DNA from: Cryptomeria japonica
Taxonomy: Eukaryota > Streptophyta > Pinopsida > Cupressales > Cupressaceae
Direction: 5' to 3'
DNA length: 64,000 nucleotides
Assembly: GCF_030272615.1 (NCBI RefSeq)
Contig: NC_081414.1
Coordinates: 914,013,648-914,077,647 of the forward strand
Below, one piece after another: positions 1 through 11,761 of this stretch. Every line of letters begins with the position of its first letter. The stretch's first letter is position 1. The translations under genes were made by a program, and so were the position numbers. Below the pieces are notes generated by a model. The model saw only the letters and a program-made list of their open reading frames with translations, searched no databases and was not told the DNA's origin.

Positions 1-3000
1 CTCACAATATGCGAGTACCATTCATCAGAATCTATAATGTAACAATATGCCACATCACTAGGATTATCAACAATAGTTCGGGTAGTGAGGTTGTGAATAG
101 TGAATTGAAGATCTACCAAGGGGTCCTTTGGAGACACAAGAGAGGCAACACATTCCATCACATCAACATGTCGATTATGTTTTCAAGGAACGAGCTCCAT
201 GGTATAAGAATCAAATTTTTGCAAGAAGGATAAAGCTAGATCTTTATATTGTGATAATTTGTCTTGCTTATCTTGATAAACTCCTATCACTTGTCTTATG
301 ATTAGTTGAGAATCTCCATAAATATGTAAATGTTTCATATTCAAGGACAAGACTTCTTTAATTCCAACTATAATAGCTTCATATTCAGCAATGTTGTTGG
401 TACATAAGAAATTGAGACGATATGATAAAGGAATAGACTTATTTTTTGGAGAAATTAAAACTACCCCTGCCCCCGATCCTGTACAACACTTAGAGCCATA
501 AAAGTACAATTCCCAAGTCTCATCAACCTCAATGGAAAAAATGTATTCATCAAGAAAAGACTTTGGATTAGGTAGGGAGAAGGGTGAACGAGCATCAACT
601 AAGTGATCAGTCAAGGCTTGACCTTTTATTATTTTTTGTGAGACAAAATTAAGGTCAAAATCAATCAACATCATAACCCACTTAGCTCAGCATCTAAAAA
701 GGTTAGTTTTGGAGAAAAGATGTTTAAGAGGATCAAATTTGATGATAACATGGATTTTAGCATTCAAGAAATAATGCCTCAACTTTTGAGTTGCAAAGAC
801 TAAAGCAAGGCACTGTCTTTCTATCGCAGAATATCGGACTTCATAATCAAGTAGAGTGCAACTTATTTAATAAATCGGGCATTCTCTACCATCCTTATCA
901 CATTGTGCCAATAAGGCTACAAGAGCTTGAGTGGAAGCAGCAGTGTACAAAAGGAAAGAATTAGTAGGATCAAAAGGTTGAAGAATATGAGGTTTGGCCA
1001 AATAAGTCTTTAGGTCTTCAAATGCTTGACGACAATCCTCATTCCATTGGAAAGTGATTTCTTTTTAATCAATCATGTGAAGGGAAAGGTACGATACACA
1101 AGTTGAGAGACGAACCTACGAATAGCTTGGATCTTTCCTTGCAAACTTTTTAGTTGGGAGACATTCTTAGGAGGTGGCATGCTAACAATAGCATCTATCT
1201 TCTTCGTATCTACCTCAACGCCATGACTGGAAACTATGAATCCTAATAATTTTCCACTATCCACAACAAAAACACATTTTCAGAGATTCAAATGCATGTT
1301 ATACTTATGAATTCTCTCGAAGATTTGGCGAAAGATCTTAGCATGATTTGTACGAAGAATGGATTTGGATAAGATGTCATCAACGTAATCTTCTAAAGTT
1401 TTATGCATATATTCATGGAAGATGAGAGTCATACCATGCCGATAAGTTGCGCCTACGTTTTTCAATCCAAATGCCATCACAATCCAACAGAACGTACCCC
1501 AAGGAGTGGTAAAAGCAGCTTTATATTGATCTTGGGGATTGATGAAGATTTGATTATATCCTGAGAAACCATCCATAAAGGATAGGAAAGCATGCCCTAC
1601 TACCGAATCAACTATCATATCGATATTCGGGGGAGGAAAGTCATCCTTTAAAGTGGCATTGTTTAAATCATGAAAAATCAGTGCACATCCTAATCTTATT
1701 TTCAGATTTAGCCAGAACCACAATGTTTGAAATCCACGGGGAATAATTGATACGACGAATGAATCTGGCATCCAACAATTTTTCAATCTCAGCTTTAACA
1801 AGTAATGCCACTTTAGGGTGAATCTTTCGAATCTTTTGCTTCACTCGTTTAGCATCAGGAATTAGGACAATGTTATGAGTGCCAATCTTAGGATCTATGC
1901 CAGGCATGTTAGAATATATCCAAGAAAAGATCTCAAGGAATTCATGTAACAACTGAGCATATTGTTTTTGCTCTTCTTTTTCAAGACATTTCCCTATTTT
2001 GATGATTTTATCTTCAACACAAGGATCCATCTTGATATCAATGGTGTCATTTATTAGGACACTACTTTATTAAGGAGAGTCTTTTAATTGAGGGAATTCT
2101 TTAACTATCTCATCGTTATTTATTTCTTTCCCAAAGTAAGCTTCCGCATTTAGACAATAGGTAAAACTATGATTATGGTTATAATGAGGAAGGTTGTCAT
2201 AAGCTCCCAAGAATTCAGCTAAGGAATCATCGGTAGAAAAAACATCCAAAGCAAAGACACAAGAAGTGTCACAGTCAATATATTCTGGATATTTTAGTGA
2301 GAGAGAAGCAGAAATGACATTAACACTAATAGATGATCTCTTAGAGGCTTTAGTATGCTTGAAAGGATCATAACCAAGCCCAAATGTCATATCACGAAAT
2401 TTATTTTCCAAGGGAAATTTAATTCCTTATTCTTGAGCACCACATCCATTTCCATTATATCCACACCTAGCTAGGATGTGAAAACCAGGACCATAAAGGT
2501 TAGTCATTTCTGAAGAAGAAGGAGGATTTTCAAAAACTGAAGGATAAAAGTCCTCTAGACCAGAAACTATGGGAGATGAAGCCTAAGAAGCCACCACAAA
2601 GTTATTACTCAATGACCCAGACAAAGTAGATTTCTTTTTAGGTTCTTCTTCTTATTTCTTCTTTTCAACTTTAGGTTCTCTAGGGGGAATTTTGTATTCC
2701 CCTACGAAAGTAGGATTGAAATCAAGGGATCCCTAATCATCTTTTGCAAGAATCTCTTTAGGAGAGAAAGTATTCGCAATCATAGAATTGAGCTGAGAAG
2801 ATTCTTCCTCAAGAACCTTAGGTCCACTTGAGAAAGTATTGGGGATCGACCCGTATATAAGAGACATGTTCGATGAACTGGTCACACTAATTAGAGTAGA
2901 AGCTTTAGAGGAATTATCTAAGACAGTTAGGGGAGAATTGATTGAAGAGGATTTAGATCTTGATGTTTGTAAACAAGCTTGAAATCTTGTGTCACCTAAC

Positions 3001-3246
3001 AAGGTATATGTTGTGGTGTTGTGAATAAACTTGATCTGCCTATGCAATTTAGAGGGAACAACTTGCATGCTATGAATCCAAGGTCTCCTTAACAACAAGT
3101 TGTATGTAAACTGTCCAGGCATGACATGGATAGGAGTAGGTAAAGTAATAGGACCTACCTTCACAAGCAAGGTGATGATACCTAGTAAAGATTTAGAAAC
3201 ATTATCAAAGCCATGGATAGTGAGAGAATCAGGATTAATGAGAGAT
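1..3246 (-). pseudogene. Ty3/gypsy pol relic, 3' part (protease end, RT, RNase H)
   Basis: Decayed polyprotein read right to left. From 3246 to 2733 is the C-terminal half of a retropepsin, with the family pattern of a GFD motif followed by a PWIHSM motif. A linker follows at 2411-2070. The reverse transcriptase begins at 2030 (NYSPWISNIVVL, then RMCTDFS). A frameshift near 1670-1800 leads into FMDGFSGYNQI, TTPWGTFCWIVMAFGLKN and the catalytic YVDD at 1376-1387. LGFIVSSHGVEVD lies at 1264-1073. RNase H follows to 183 (YFYGSKCCTGSGAGVVL, NIAEYEA, HIYGDSQLIIRQ). Integrase and the 3' LTR would lie beyond position 1. Stops and frame changes separate the pieces, so this copy cannot make a full polyprotein. 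The rest of the element continues at 11762-14688, on the far side of a nested insertion. Gypsy assignment is secure; the exact family is not known. Confidence 0.92.
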
Positions 3247-3251
3247 GTATC

Positions 3252-4414
3252 TATTAGTCCCAACCGGTGCTGAGAGGGGAGGGGTGAATCAACACTATAC
3301 CGGTTTTAACTCAATTAAAACATTTACTTTAAGTTTTCACTAACTTAACATTCACCAATATAAATAATTACTGTAGAAGAATATGCATGCATGAAAAGAT
3401 ACATAGTGACACCAAGATTTATCTCGTGGAAACCCAAATGGGAGAAAACCACGGTGTGAGTGGGACCTCACAAAATTTGTACTTTTCTGGAGGACGCCCG
3501 GTGAGGAGCCATCCTTGTTAGGAGGTTACACAGACACTATTACATGCAACCCGATTAAGGGGTTTTGATTAAGGCCTATCAGTGCCTTTACCCTATTAAA
3601 GGTAGCCTTGTTAAAGGTCTTAGGATCATCAATTAAGATGACACCCAATTAAGGGATTTTTACAATGGGACCTGTTAAAGTCCACCCTATTAAGGGATTT
3701 TAGTTGCAATGGTTAGAAAGAAACATAAAGATGATCTGTTGGAGTGGCTACTGATAGCTTGATCATATCACACTAAAAAATCATACTATATCTGCATCGG
3801 TTGTGTTTGCTCTACAAAACACGGGTTTCCTTAATATACCTTCAACTCTGCACTCTGTCGATTTACCGGTCCTTTGTCACTTGGCTATGCACTCTGTTCT
3901 ACTCCCCCTGTGTTTACTTTCACATTTTCACTTTTCACATGAACAACAACCTCATCAAAATTAATTATGTGAATTTATTACCCTTTCAATCTATCGCCAA
4001 CTTTCCCTCCAAAATATTAGATTCAAAATTCTGTTACCATGCTATAAATCACTCTCCAGAAATCATTGCAGGAATCTCTATCAAAACAGTCGTTCATGCT
4101 AATAAGTCTGTCGGTTGACTGGAGAAGATTGTCGATTTAACTGGATGTTAAGTGAACGTTACCAAGTCTATCGGTTATAGACTCTACTAAGGTACTGATC
4201 AAAATATATCTAGCCGATTACCTTCTATGTACCAATTTGTTCCCTGCTTAGCCGGTTGACTTCTTATGTGTCGGTCTACTAACTGCTTTGCCGGTTAACC
4301 TCTGTATATCGGTCTACTTACTGCTGATAGACTGTGAAGACTTGGGAGATAATGTTGCCAACAATGACAACCATATCATTCACTGGTCATTCAAAATGTA
4401 CCAGAATGCCAACA
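3252..4414 (-). repeat. 3' LTR of the ORF1/ORF2 element
   Basis: About 1163 bp, matching 10602-11756 along its length. On the minus strand it starts TGTTGGCATTCTGG. Its last bases are mutated to ...CTAATA where the partner LTR has ...CTAACA. The terminal segment near 3265-3290 carries the TGATTCACCCCTCC-type motif that ends several LTRs in this window. The polypurine tract abuts it at 4415. Confidence 0.9.
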
Positions 4415-4427
4415 AACTCCCCCTTTG
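4415..4427 (-). other. Polypurine tract
   Basis: On the minus strand CCAAAGGGGGAGTT lies directly before the 3' LTR start TGTTGGCATT. This is the expected site for plus-strand DNA priming. Confidence 0.8.
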
Positions 4428-4557
4428 GCATTGGTGGCAAATACTACAAAACTGTGTCGGTTCTGGCCCTTGTTTCTGACCCCTGTAACTCACAATATAC
4501 AAGTCTCCAAAATTCGCCCTTTTGCCATCAATGGCAAAGAATATTCACAATAATTTG

Positions 4558-7500
4558 TCAATGTAAAGCAAAAAGGTCCTTGAAATTTTCTTGAGCTACT
4601 TTCAATGAGGATTCCCATGAAGATTTTACTTGTTTCATGGTGGTGAAGTGTCCATGCATAATTGCAATAAAGACCTCCATATCATCAATTGTCTTGTAGT
4701 CAGGTTCACTTATGAGGTGATTTTCTTCTTTAATGTTCATTTGCATGAAGTCCATAATTGGTGCCAGATAGCACTGTAGCTCTAACAAACTAAGACCTTG
4801 TTTGTCATCTTCTTCTTTCAACCTTTTGATTTCATGATTAAGTTGTTTGACATTGCCAGTAAAATTTGATGTTGAACTGGTAAGAGGATCAAAAGAGCTT
4901 ATCAGATCTTGAATTTATTTTTGAGTCTAATTTCTTTTGTCTTCTAGATCTCTAATGAAATCAATAAAAATTGAAGATTTGAACAATAATTGACCAACTT
5001 CCTGAAGTATATTTTTGACTTCTTCTATTAGGGTGAAGAGGACAACTTTTCCAATTGATATTTGTTCCATTAAATTTTCTCCTCTCTTTGACTCATATTG
5101 CCTTACTGCAACCTTCTCTAGGTCAGTTGCCTCTGAACCAATTTTTGTAACAAGAGTACTTAATTGATCAATGATGGGGGCAATATTATCAACAACAATA
5201 TCAGGAATTAGGTCAGAGAGAATTATCTTGGCAAGATTGTGAATTCTTGCCTTCTTCTTCTTTGCTCTTAACTTAGCCTTTTCATCTTGAATTTTCATTT
5301 TTTTTTTAAACCTTTATCAGCTATTTGGGAGTCATTTTTTGTATATCAATGAACGATTATGCCTCTTCTTCCTCCTCTCTTTCATCTTCCTTTTTTGTAG
5401 TCTCAACTTCTGAACTAGCTGTTGTGATGATTTTTACCTTCTTCTTTTCACTTTCATTTTCTAGGTCTAACTTCCTCTTTGTCGGAGGAGTATCCATCAT
5501 TGCTTTATTATCCTCTACTTTATTTTCTTCCTCTTTGCCTTCTTTTGTCAAAATAGGATTTGGTATCGATGAAGTTCTGTGAGGTGTATCCTCATAAGGA
5601 ATGTCTTCAACTATCACTTCATCTTGACCAGGAAGCTTATTTTGATCATCTTCATTCACTGGTGTAGTGTGATCCAGTTGCTCGACATCCTTTGTCAAAT
5701 TGGGAATGTCTGAAACAACATTTCCTATAATCTCATTAACTGAGAAGACATCAAAACCTTCAATAGAGTCTTTTTCCTTACTTTTTTATTTGTCAAGGAA
5801 AGCTCCACCTTGGTCCTGTTTTGTTTCCTTCTCTATTTCTTCTTCAGCTTCTTTTTGTTGATTCATGATTTTATTCCATAAGGAAACACCTTATTCGTGC
5901 ACTGGTTCAACTTCACCTACTGCCACTCTCCCAGTTCTATTTCTTATCTTGAAATGTTGAATGCATGCTTCAACCACTAGTGAAGCTTGATCAAGGTCTA
6001 AATCATATTGCACTTCCATGAGTGCTTTTATTCTATGTTCCTTCTCAACAACCAGAGCCATTTTCCATCTCTTTTCAATTTGATCTTGCAAATCTAATGG
6101 GATTACTCCATATAGTTCGCTGGGAGTCCTACAAAACTTGTGCAAGTTCTAGATCAAGGATTCTTCAATTTTCCTTTTATCTTCTTCATTACTAAGGGAA
6201 TATGTTTTCCCAACACCATACAAACCTCCAGATTGTTTGATCCCATAGACCAATTCATCAACTGCTAGAGCTTTGTTTCTTCCACTCCTTCTAAACTCTT
6301 TAATTTCTACATCTGATTGGGTGTCAGTGATATCACCCTCTTTCTCATCCTTTTTGAGCTTTGTATCATATTTTCCTTCACTCTTCTTCTTTCTGGTATA
6401 AGTCACTCCTATCAATCTATCTTTACTTGGGGAAGATACAAGAGTACATAAATCCTTTTCTTTTGTATATGTTGCGGGCTTGGTTGTTGCAGTCTTCTTG
6501 GGTTTTATCTTTGACACTTTCTTCTCTTCACCTCTTAATCCTTCATCTTTATTAGGGTTGACCCCTAATTGTACACTAGCACCGGTGGAGGTAGTGGCAT
6601 CGGATGCTTCACCTCCATATTTTTGTCAAGAGTATCAATCATTCTTCTTACTTTTCTTTTCATTATTTGCCACCTGAAGTTCCTTTTTTATTTTGGAGCT
6701 TGCCTCCTCACACGTTCCAAATCTCTTTGCCTTCGAGTCTACCACTTTGGATAGAAGCATATTGAAATGAATTTTAACAATATCTACTGCAACCTCATAG
6801 CCCATAGGTGGAACCCAAAAGGTTCTAGGTTGAACCACTTGAATGATACAACAATCTGTGTCTACAAGAAAGCAAATGTTGCCTTTGTATTTTTGCAATA
6901 TACCGGTTGAAATTCTTTCCCTCTTGTGCATCCTAATTTGAAATTCCTTAAACTATCCCCACATTGTTTCACCAAACCTATCTCCTAGATCCCTAATAAT
7001 ACACCTATCTAAACCATGATAGGTTTCTCTTCAGAACATACTACATTACCCTTACCGGGGAAAACGTTTTGCACATAGAAAAATATACATACTAGTAGTG
7101 AGCCATATTTGAGAGATTTCTTCTTGTCCTTCTTAATTATTTCCATGTTCACCATAAATTGGATTTTGATCATCTCACAAATATCATAGGTTGCATCCTC
7201 CTTGATAATTCCATAGGCAACATATATAGCACTGCTCGACACACTATTCATCTGACTTGATTGATAAACCCTGTAACCCAGCACTGTAGAAGCAAATCTT
7301 ACTTCACCATCCTCAATATGGGTGATTTTCATTACTCTACTATCACATCGGGATTTAGTTAACCGGATGACTTCAGATGATGAAATCGTTCTTAGGGTTA
7401 ATTCTTCACTGGTTGCAGTAAACCCTGTAACTCTTCGAATCACATCCTTTGTGATCTTGATCGATGCTTGAGTTTCCAACCATAAAAATTGATCATGAAC

Positions 7501-7836
7501 TCTGCTCAATACATACCTAACTGAGTTGTCATCGAACTAATCAAGAAAATCAACAATATTAGACAAACCCTTGGTCTTCAGAGGTAGATATTCTTCCTTG
7601 AATTGATCATTAACACAAAACCCTTTAAATTCATTCTGAATGAATTTGTCTCCAAGTTCTTCGAGCTTGCAGTGAATGTAGGAACAAATGTCTTCAACCA
7701 ATAATAAACCAGAGGGCACATATGATAAGGCTCTGGTCATGTCTATCTCATCATCTTTCATCGGATGTAGTTTGAACTCGAGTTGGGGTTCTTTGATAGC
7801 TTCAACCAACACAAGAGTCAATATTGTTGCTGCCAT
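4558..7836 (-). pseudogene. ORF2 of the non-autonomous element, unknown function (~1090 codons, broken)
   Basis: One long protein-coding frame read right to left from ATG 7836 (MAATILTLVLVEAIKE). It is now cut by several stops and two frame changes (between 7009 and 6931, and between 5357 and 5298). The first ~450 codons are globular: a VEDICSYIHCKLEELG segment, then GYRVYQSSQMNSVSSS and a hydrophobic run near 7080-7130. PPMGYEV follows near 6790-6810. From ~6700 onward the protein becomes lysine/glutamate-rich and low-complexity, with an acidic stretch at 5698-5357 and helical, coiled-coil-like segments to 4558. No reverse transcriptase, RNase H, integrase, protease or transposase catalytic motif was recognised. 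The pattern in the middle (a YAI/YVAYGII-type segment, then a hydrophobic block) loosely recalls the 'putative plant transposon protein' family of angiosperm elements; that is a memory-based impression only. A collinear second copy lies at 34793-36184, so the frame was a real gene of a repeat family. Confidence 0.7.
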
Positions 7837-7999
7837 GATGACCTTCAAACAAAATTTTCTCAAATGGGGTTTGAATACCTTTTTCTCAAATATACCAACC
7901 ACCACTATCACTCTGCTTGAACTTTCTGCACAAAAATTACTAACAAGATCTCAATCGCCTTTGATCGCACAAGAGCTCAAGAAAGTTCACAAGAAATTA

Positions 8000-8336
8000 G
8001 TGTAAATAAATTGTGTTGACATTTCTTCATTTATTCATTGAGATTTATCAGCGTAATGATATAACGGTTAGTTTAGAAACTTACACCTTAAGGTACACCG
8101 ATTTTCCTTTTACCAGTTGTTTGTTACCGATACCGATACACAAACAATTAACTCACAAGACATTTCTCAAACAAGAACTTTAGTCTAACTTTTATGCATC
8201 TCAACTATGCAGATAGACATAACTTTATATTGGTAAAGGGGATACACAAAATAATCTTATCATATGTGCTCCCCCTAGGCATCGGTATGCCTAGTTAGAA
8301 GATGAACTGTCATCACTGATGGATGATGACTTGGTT
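8000..8336. other. ORF1-ORF2 spacer of the non-autonomous element
   Basis: No coding potential is seen between the end of ORF1 (8337) and ORF2. On the minus strand a G-rich run (CTAGGGGGAG near 8268-8277) resembles an internal polypurine tract or a relic of one. This is weak evidence that ORF2 may have been joined to an older element end. Confidence 0.35.
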
Positions 8337-10543
8337 TCAGAATGACCTTCTCCTTCTTTTCTTTCTTCCTTCTTGATCCTTGTTTTTTTTCATTTTATTT
8401 CTCACTTCTTCAATTGTCTTCTTTTCTTTCAGGTCATTTTGCTCTTTCTTCTTGCTAAACCGGCTCTTGTCTTTAGACTGGTTATAGGATCGGTTCCTAC
8501 ACTCTGTGGCTAAGTGACCGATCATGGCAATTGAAACATGCAATACCATTTGTCCTCCATGGTCCTGAATTATTTCTCCGGCCCATTCTCATTCTGCAAT
8601 TTTTTGCAACATGACCAAAATTACCACACGTGGAACAAGTGGCATTGAGTTGATTACTCCTTTTATTAGGACTGACCGGTTTGAATGGTGATCTTGATAC
8701 ATTTGGCTTGAGCTTGCATTCTTCATATTTGTGTCCAAACTTATTGCATGTGAAGCAATGTCCATTAAATCTTCTATTTGACATACTGCTAGATTGAGAT
8801 CTACACTCATAAGCAGTGTGTCCATACTTATGACAATTATGGAAGTAACCATCAAAGGTGACAATCTTCTTTTGACTAACCGATTTATTTCTACAGTCAT
8901 TAGTCTTATGACCCGATTTACCACAATGATTACAAGAGGATTTAGAAAACTTCATACCAATGAAAACTTTAGTGGCTAATATTTGCCAATTGGCTATTTT
9001 TTGAAATTTGGGAATCAAATTTGGCTAATAATTTCAACTTTTAAGGTGACCCAAATCGCCACATTTTTACAAATTTTTATTTTAATGTTATTTAAATCAC
9101 CAGAGAATTTATTTTATTAATTTTTGTAACTTAAAGATTCGCCTCAATATTTGATACATGATTGGATAAGATTCGCCAATATTTTATAATTTATTGTAGA
9201 TATTCAAATTAATTCACCAATAATATATCATAATTATTAGTTACTTTAGGGTTATATCAACAATATTTTGTTTCCACCATTGATTTAAAATATAATCTAA
9301 TGACCTTCATTGTATTCCATGAGGTAAAATGTACCCACAAGTTGTAATGCTTGCGGGGTTTGAAATTGCTTTTGAATTGTTGACTTCAATGAAAACCAAT
9401 GGTCTAAAAGCAGATTTTGGCCCCATGAGTATTACAAATTGTTTGTAAATTTTATCTCACAAAATATAAAGAGGGCTATTAGATTATTCTAAGTTAATAT
9501 TAGAAACCAAATAAAGTATATTCTAACCCTTAAACTCATTAATGATTTCAACCTTCATGCCTTTACCTTTTTTTATAAAACATTATTTTTAAATGAAAGC
9601 AAATGCAATAGTAATCAATGCATACAATGATTATTTTCCAAGATTCACCAATATTTTCTACCAAAAAATTGATATAAATAAATTCGCCAATAAAATTAAT
9701 TTTTTTTTTATAAAAAGGAAAGATTCGTCAATAAAAAATATATTTTTTTTAGAAAAAATTAAATATTCGTCAAGATTTTATACAATTTTTTGAGGGGGGG
9801 TTTCTTAAAGTTATCCCTGCTTCATACCTTTCACTTCTAAATGGTTCCTTTTATCATCCTTCATCTTTTTGGATTTAGATGATTCTCCAATTTCCATAGG
9901 ACTTGTACCGGGGTAACCAAGACTGGTTGTTTCCTTTGTTCTTCTGTGAGCCTTCAACTGTTTATCTACCTTCTCAGAGCTTTCGTTGAATTTCCTCAGC
10001 TTCTCATTTCTCTCATTTTTAGTTTTCAACTCACTCTTGAGTTGTTCAATCTCTTTCATCATCTTCTTCTTTTCTTTTGTGTTGTCATGCAGATGCTTAT
10101 GCATGCATTCATTCTCCTAAGTGAGAATTCAGATTTCTTCCTTTCTCAATCATGATTGCATCATTTTCTCTTAGGGAATCTTCAGCAAGCCTCCTGGCTC
10201 TTTCATCTTTTGAAAGATCTTCTTTTGCCTCCCCTTTTCTTTCATCAACACTTCTACTGGCTTCTAGTATCTCATTCATTCTTAGGGCCTGACCTTCATG
10301 TTCTCTTTTGAAATGTGTTATTTCTTCGGCCAGCTTCTTGTTTTTTTCCATGAGTTCTGAGACTGTGTCTTCAGCTTCTTCAGATCCACTCTGTTCAGAT
10401 AGTTGATCTATGATGTCCTGACTCTCATTTAGGTGTTGAGCTAATTCCTTTCTTTTTGCAAGAGATTTTCTCAGTCTCTCTTTCAGTTTAGAAATAATTT
10501 CATTTGCTTCGTCAATCTGCTTCTGATACCAATATTCTTCCAT
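8337..10543 (-). pseudogene. ORF1 (gag-like: coiled coil followed by five CCHC zinc knuckles)
   Basis: First ATG of the frame is at 10543 (MEEYWYQKQIDEANEI), 44 nt after the PBS. The N-terminal ~250 residues are strongly heptad-like and charged (KLKERLRKSLAKRKELAQHL, DIIDQLSEQSGSEE, EIEQLKSELKTKNERNEKL). A one-base frameshift breaks the frame at about 10110. After the 8959-9819 insert come zinc knuckles: CNHCGKSGHKTNDC, a second whose first Cys is now Phe (FHNCHKYGHTAYEC), CFTCNKFGHKYEEC, CSTCGNFGHVAKNC, and a fifth interrupted by a frameshift near 8520 (CFNCHD then GHLATEC). The tail is Lys/Arg-rich and ends at 8337. The layout matches nucleocapsid-type RNA binding plus a self-associating coiled coil (inference). 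A standard UBN2 or gag capsid domain was not recognised. Removing the insert joins EVKGMK to FSKSSC in frame. Confidence 0.78.
8959..9819. mobile_element. 861-bp insert with 9-bp target duplication, Mutator-like non-autonomous element (tentative)
   Basis: The 9-mer CTTCATACC occurs at 8950-8958 and again at 9820-9828. Deleting the intervening bases plus one copy restores the ORF1 reading frame exactly, so the boundaries are well supported. The insert is very AT-rich and has no coding capacity. The ends share a short imperfect inverted match (GAAAACTTTA near the left end, GATAACTTTA on the other strand at the right end). A 9-bp duplication is typical of Mutator-like elements (known), so that class is inferred. 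Inside are at least seven degenerate copies of ATTCGCCAATA (for example at about 9131, 9171, 9205, 9641, 9680, 9722 and 9766). Confidence 0.7.
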
Positions 10544-10586
10544 GATCTTTATCCTCAAGCTATCAAGATTTAGTTCAAAGGAATAT

Positions 10587-10600
10587 GGCTTTGATACCAA
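10587..10600 (-). other. Primer binding site (initiator Met tRNA)
   Basis: The minus strand reads TTGGTATCAAAGCC immediately after the 5' LTR end ...GGGACTAACA, one spacer base apart. It matches the initiator methionine tRNA primer site usual in plant copia elements, with one change (AAGC for GAGC). Confidence 0.85.
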
Positions 10601-10601
10601 T

Positions 10602-11756
10602 TGTTAGTCCCAACCAGTGCTGAGAGGGGAGGGGTGAATCAACACTATATCGATTTTAACTCAATTAAAACTTTTACTTTAAGTTTGCACTAACTTAACA
10701 TTCATCAATATAAATAATTACTATAGAAGAAAATGCTTGCATGAAAAGATACACAGTGACACCAAGATTTATCTCATGGAAACCCAAATGGGAGAAAACC
10801 ACAGTGTGAGTGGGAACTCACAAAATTTGTACTTTTCTGGAGTACGCTCGATGAGGAGCCATCCCTGTTAGGAGATTACAAAGACATGATTAGGTGCCAC
10901 TCGGTTAAGGGATTTTGATTAAGGCCTGTTAATGTCTTTACCCTGTTAAAGGTAGCTTTGTTAAAGATCTTAGGATCATCAATTAAGATGACACCTAGTT
11001 AAGGGATTTTTACAATGGGACCTGTTAAAGTCCACCCTATTAAGGGATTTTAGTTTCAATGGTTAGAAAGCAACATAGAGATGATCTACTAGAGTGGCTA
11101 CTCATAGTTTGATCAGATCACATTGAAAATCGTACTATATCTGCATCGGTTGTGTCTGCTCTGCACAACACCGGTTTCCTGAATATACCTTCAGCTCTGT
11201 ACTCTGCCAATTTACTGATCCTCAGCTCTACACTTTGTCGGTCCTTTTCACTCAGTTATGCAATGTTCACTTTCACATTTTTACTTTTCACATGAACAAC
11301 AACCTCATCAAAATTAATTATGTGAATTTATCACCCTTTCAATCTATTGCCAACATTCCCTACAAAATATCAGATTCAAAATTATGTTACCACGCCATAA
11401 ATCACTCTCCAAAAATCATTGCAGGAATCTCTATCAAAACAGTCGTTCATGCTGATAAGTCCACCGGTTGACTGGAGAAGTCTGTCGGTTTAACTGGATG
11501 TTAACTGAACATTACCAAGTCTGTCGGTTATAGACTCTACCGGTTTACCGATCAAAACCTACCTAGCCGATTACCTTCAGTGTACCAATATGTTCACTGC
11601 TTAGCCGGTTGACCTCTTATGTGCCGGTCTACTCATTGCTTAGCCTGTCTACACATTTCTTAGCTGGTTAACATCTGTATACCAGTCTACTTGATGTTGC
11701 CAAGAATAAAAACCATATCATTCATCGGTCATACAAAATACACCAGAATGCCAACA
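10602..11756 (-). repeat. 5' LTR of the ORF1/ORF2 element
   Basis: About 1155 bp, starting TGTTGGCATTCTGG and ending GGGACTAACA on the minus strand, so it has intact TG...CA ends. It is followed by the target duplication GTATC at 11757-11761. It pairs with 3252-4414. Confidence 0.92.
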
Positions 11757-11761
11757 GTATC

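Larger units (their letters stand above)
3252..11756 (-). mobile_element. Non-autonomous LTR retrotransposon with ORF1 (coiled coil + CCHC) and ORF2 of unknown function
   Basis: A complete element in minus orientation, seen directly from its ends. Two ~1.16 kb LTRs lie at 3252-4414 and 10602-11756. There is a primer binding site complementary to initiator Met tRNA at 10587-10600 and a polypurine tract at 4415-4427. A perfect 5-bp target duplication GTATC lies at 3247-3251 and 11757-11761. The internal region (4415-10601) encodes ORF1 (10543-8337) and ORF2 (7836-4558). No protease, integrase or reverse transcriptase motif was found in either. By eye the LTRs differ at about 6% of the first ~260 bp, so the insertion is not recent. 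It sits inside the protease of a gypsy element and has itself received an insertion (8959-9819). The PBS and TG...CA-type ends are copia-like. The layout recalls LARD or TR-GAG elements, but ORF2 is not standard for either (inference). Confidence 0.88.

Noticed and set aside
3801-4118. 105-codon plus-strand ORF with a counterpart at 11235-11471
   Set aside because: Both lie at the same place in the two LTRs, antisense to the element; similarity reflects LTR duplication.
5325-5582. Plus-strand ORF rich in Ser/Leu/Phe
   Set aside because: Shadow of the acidic, Lys/Glu-rich part of ORF2 on the other strand.
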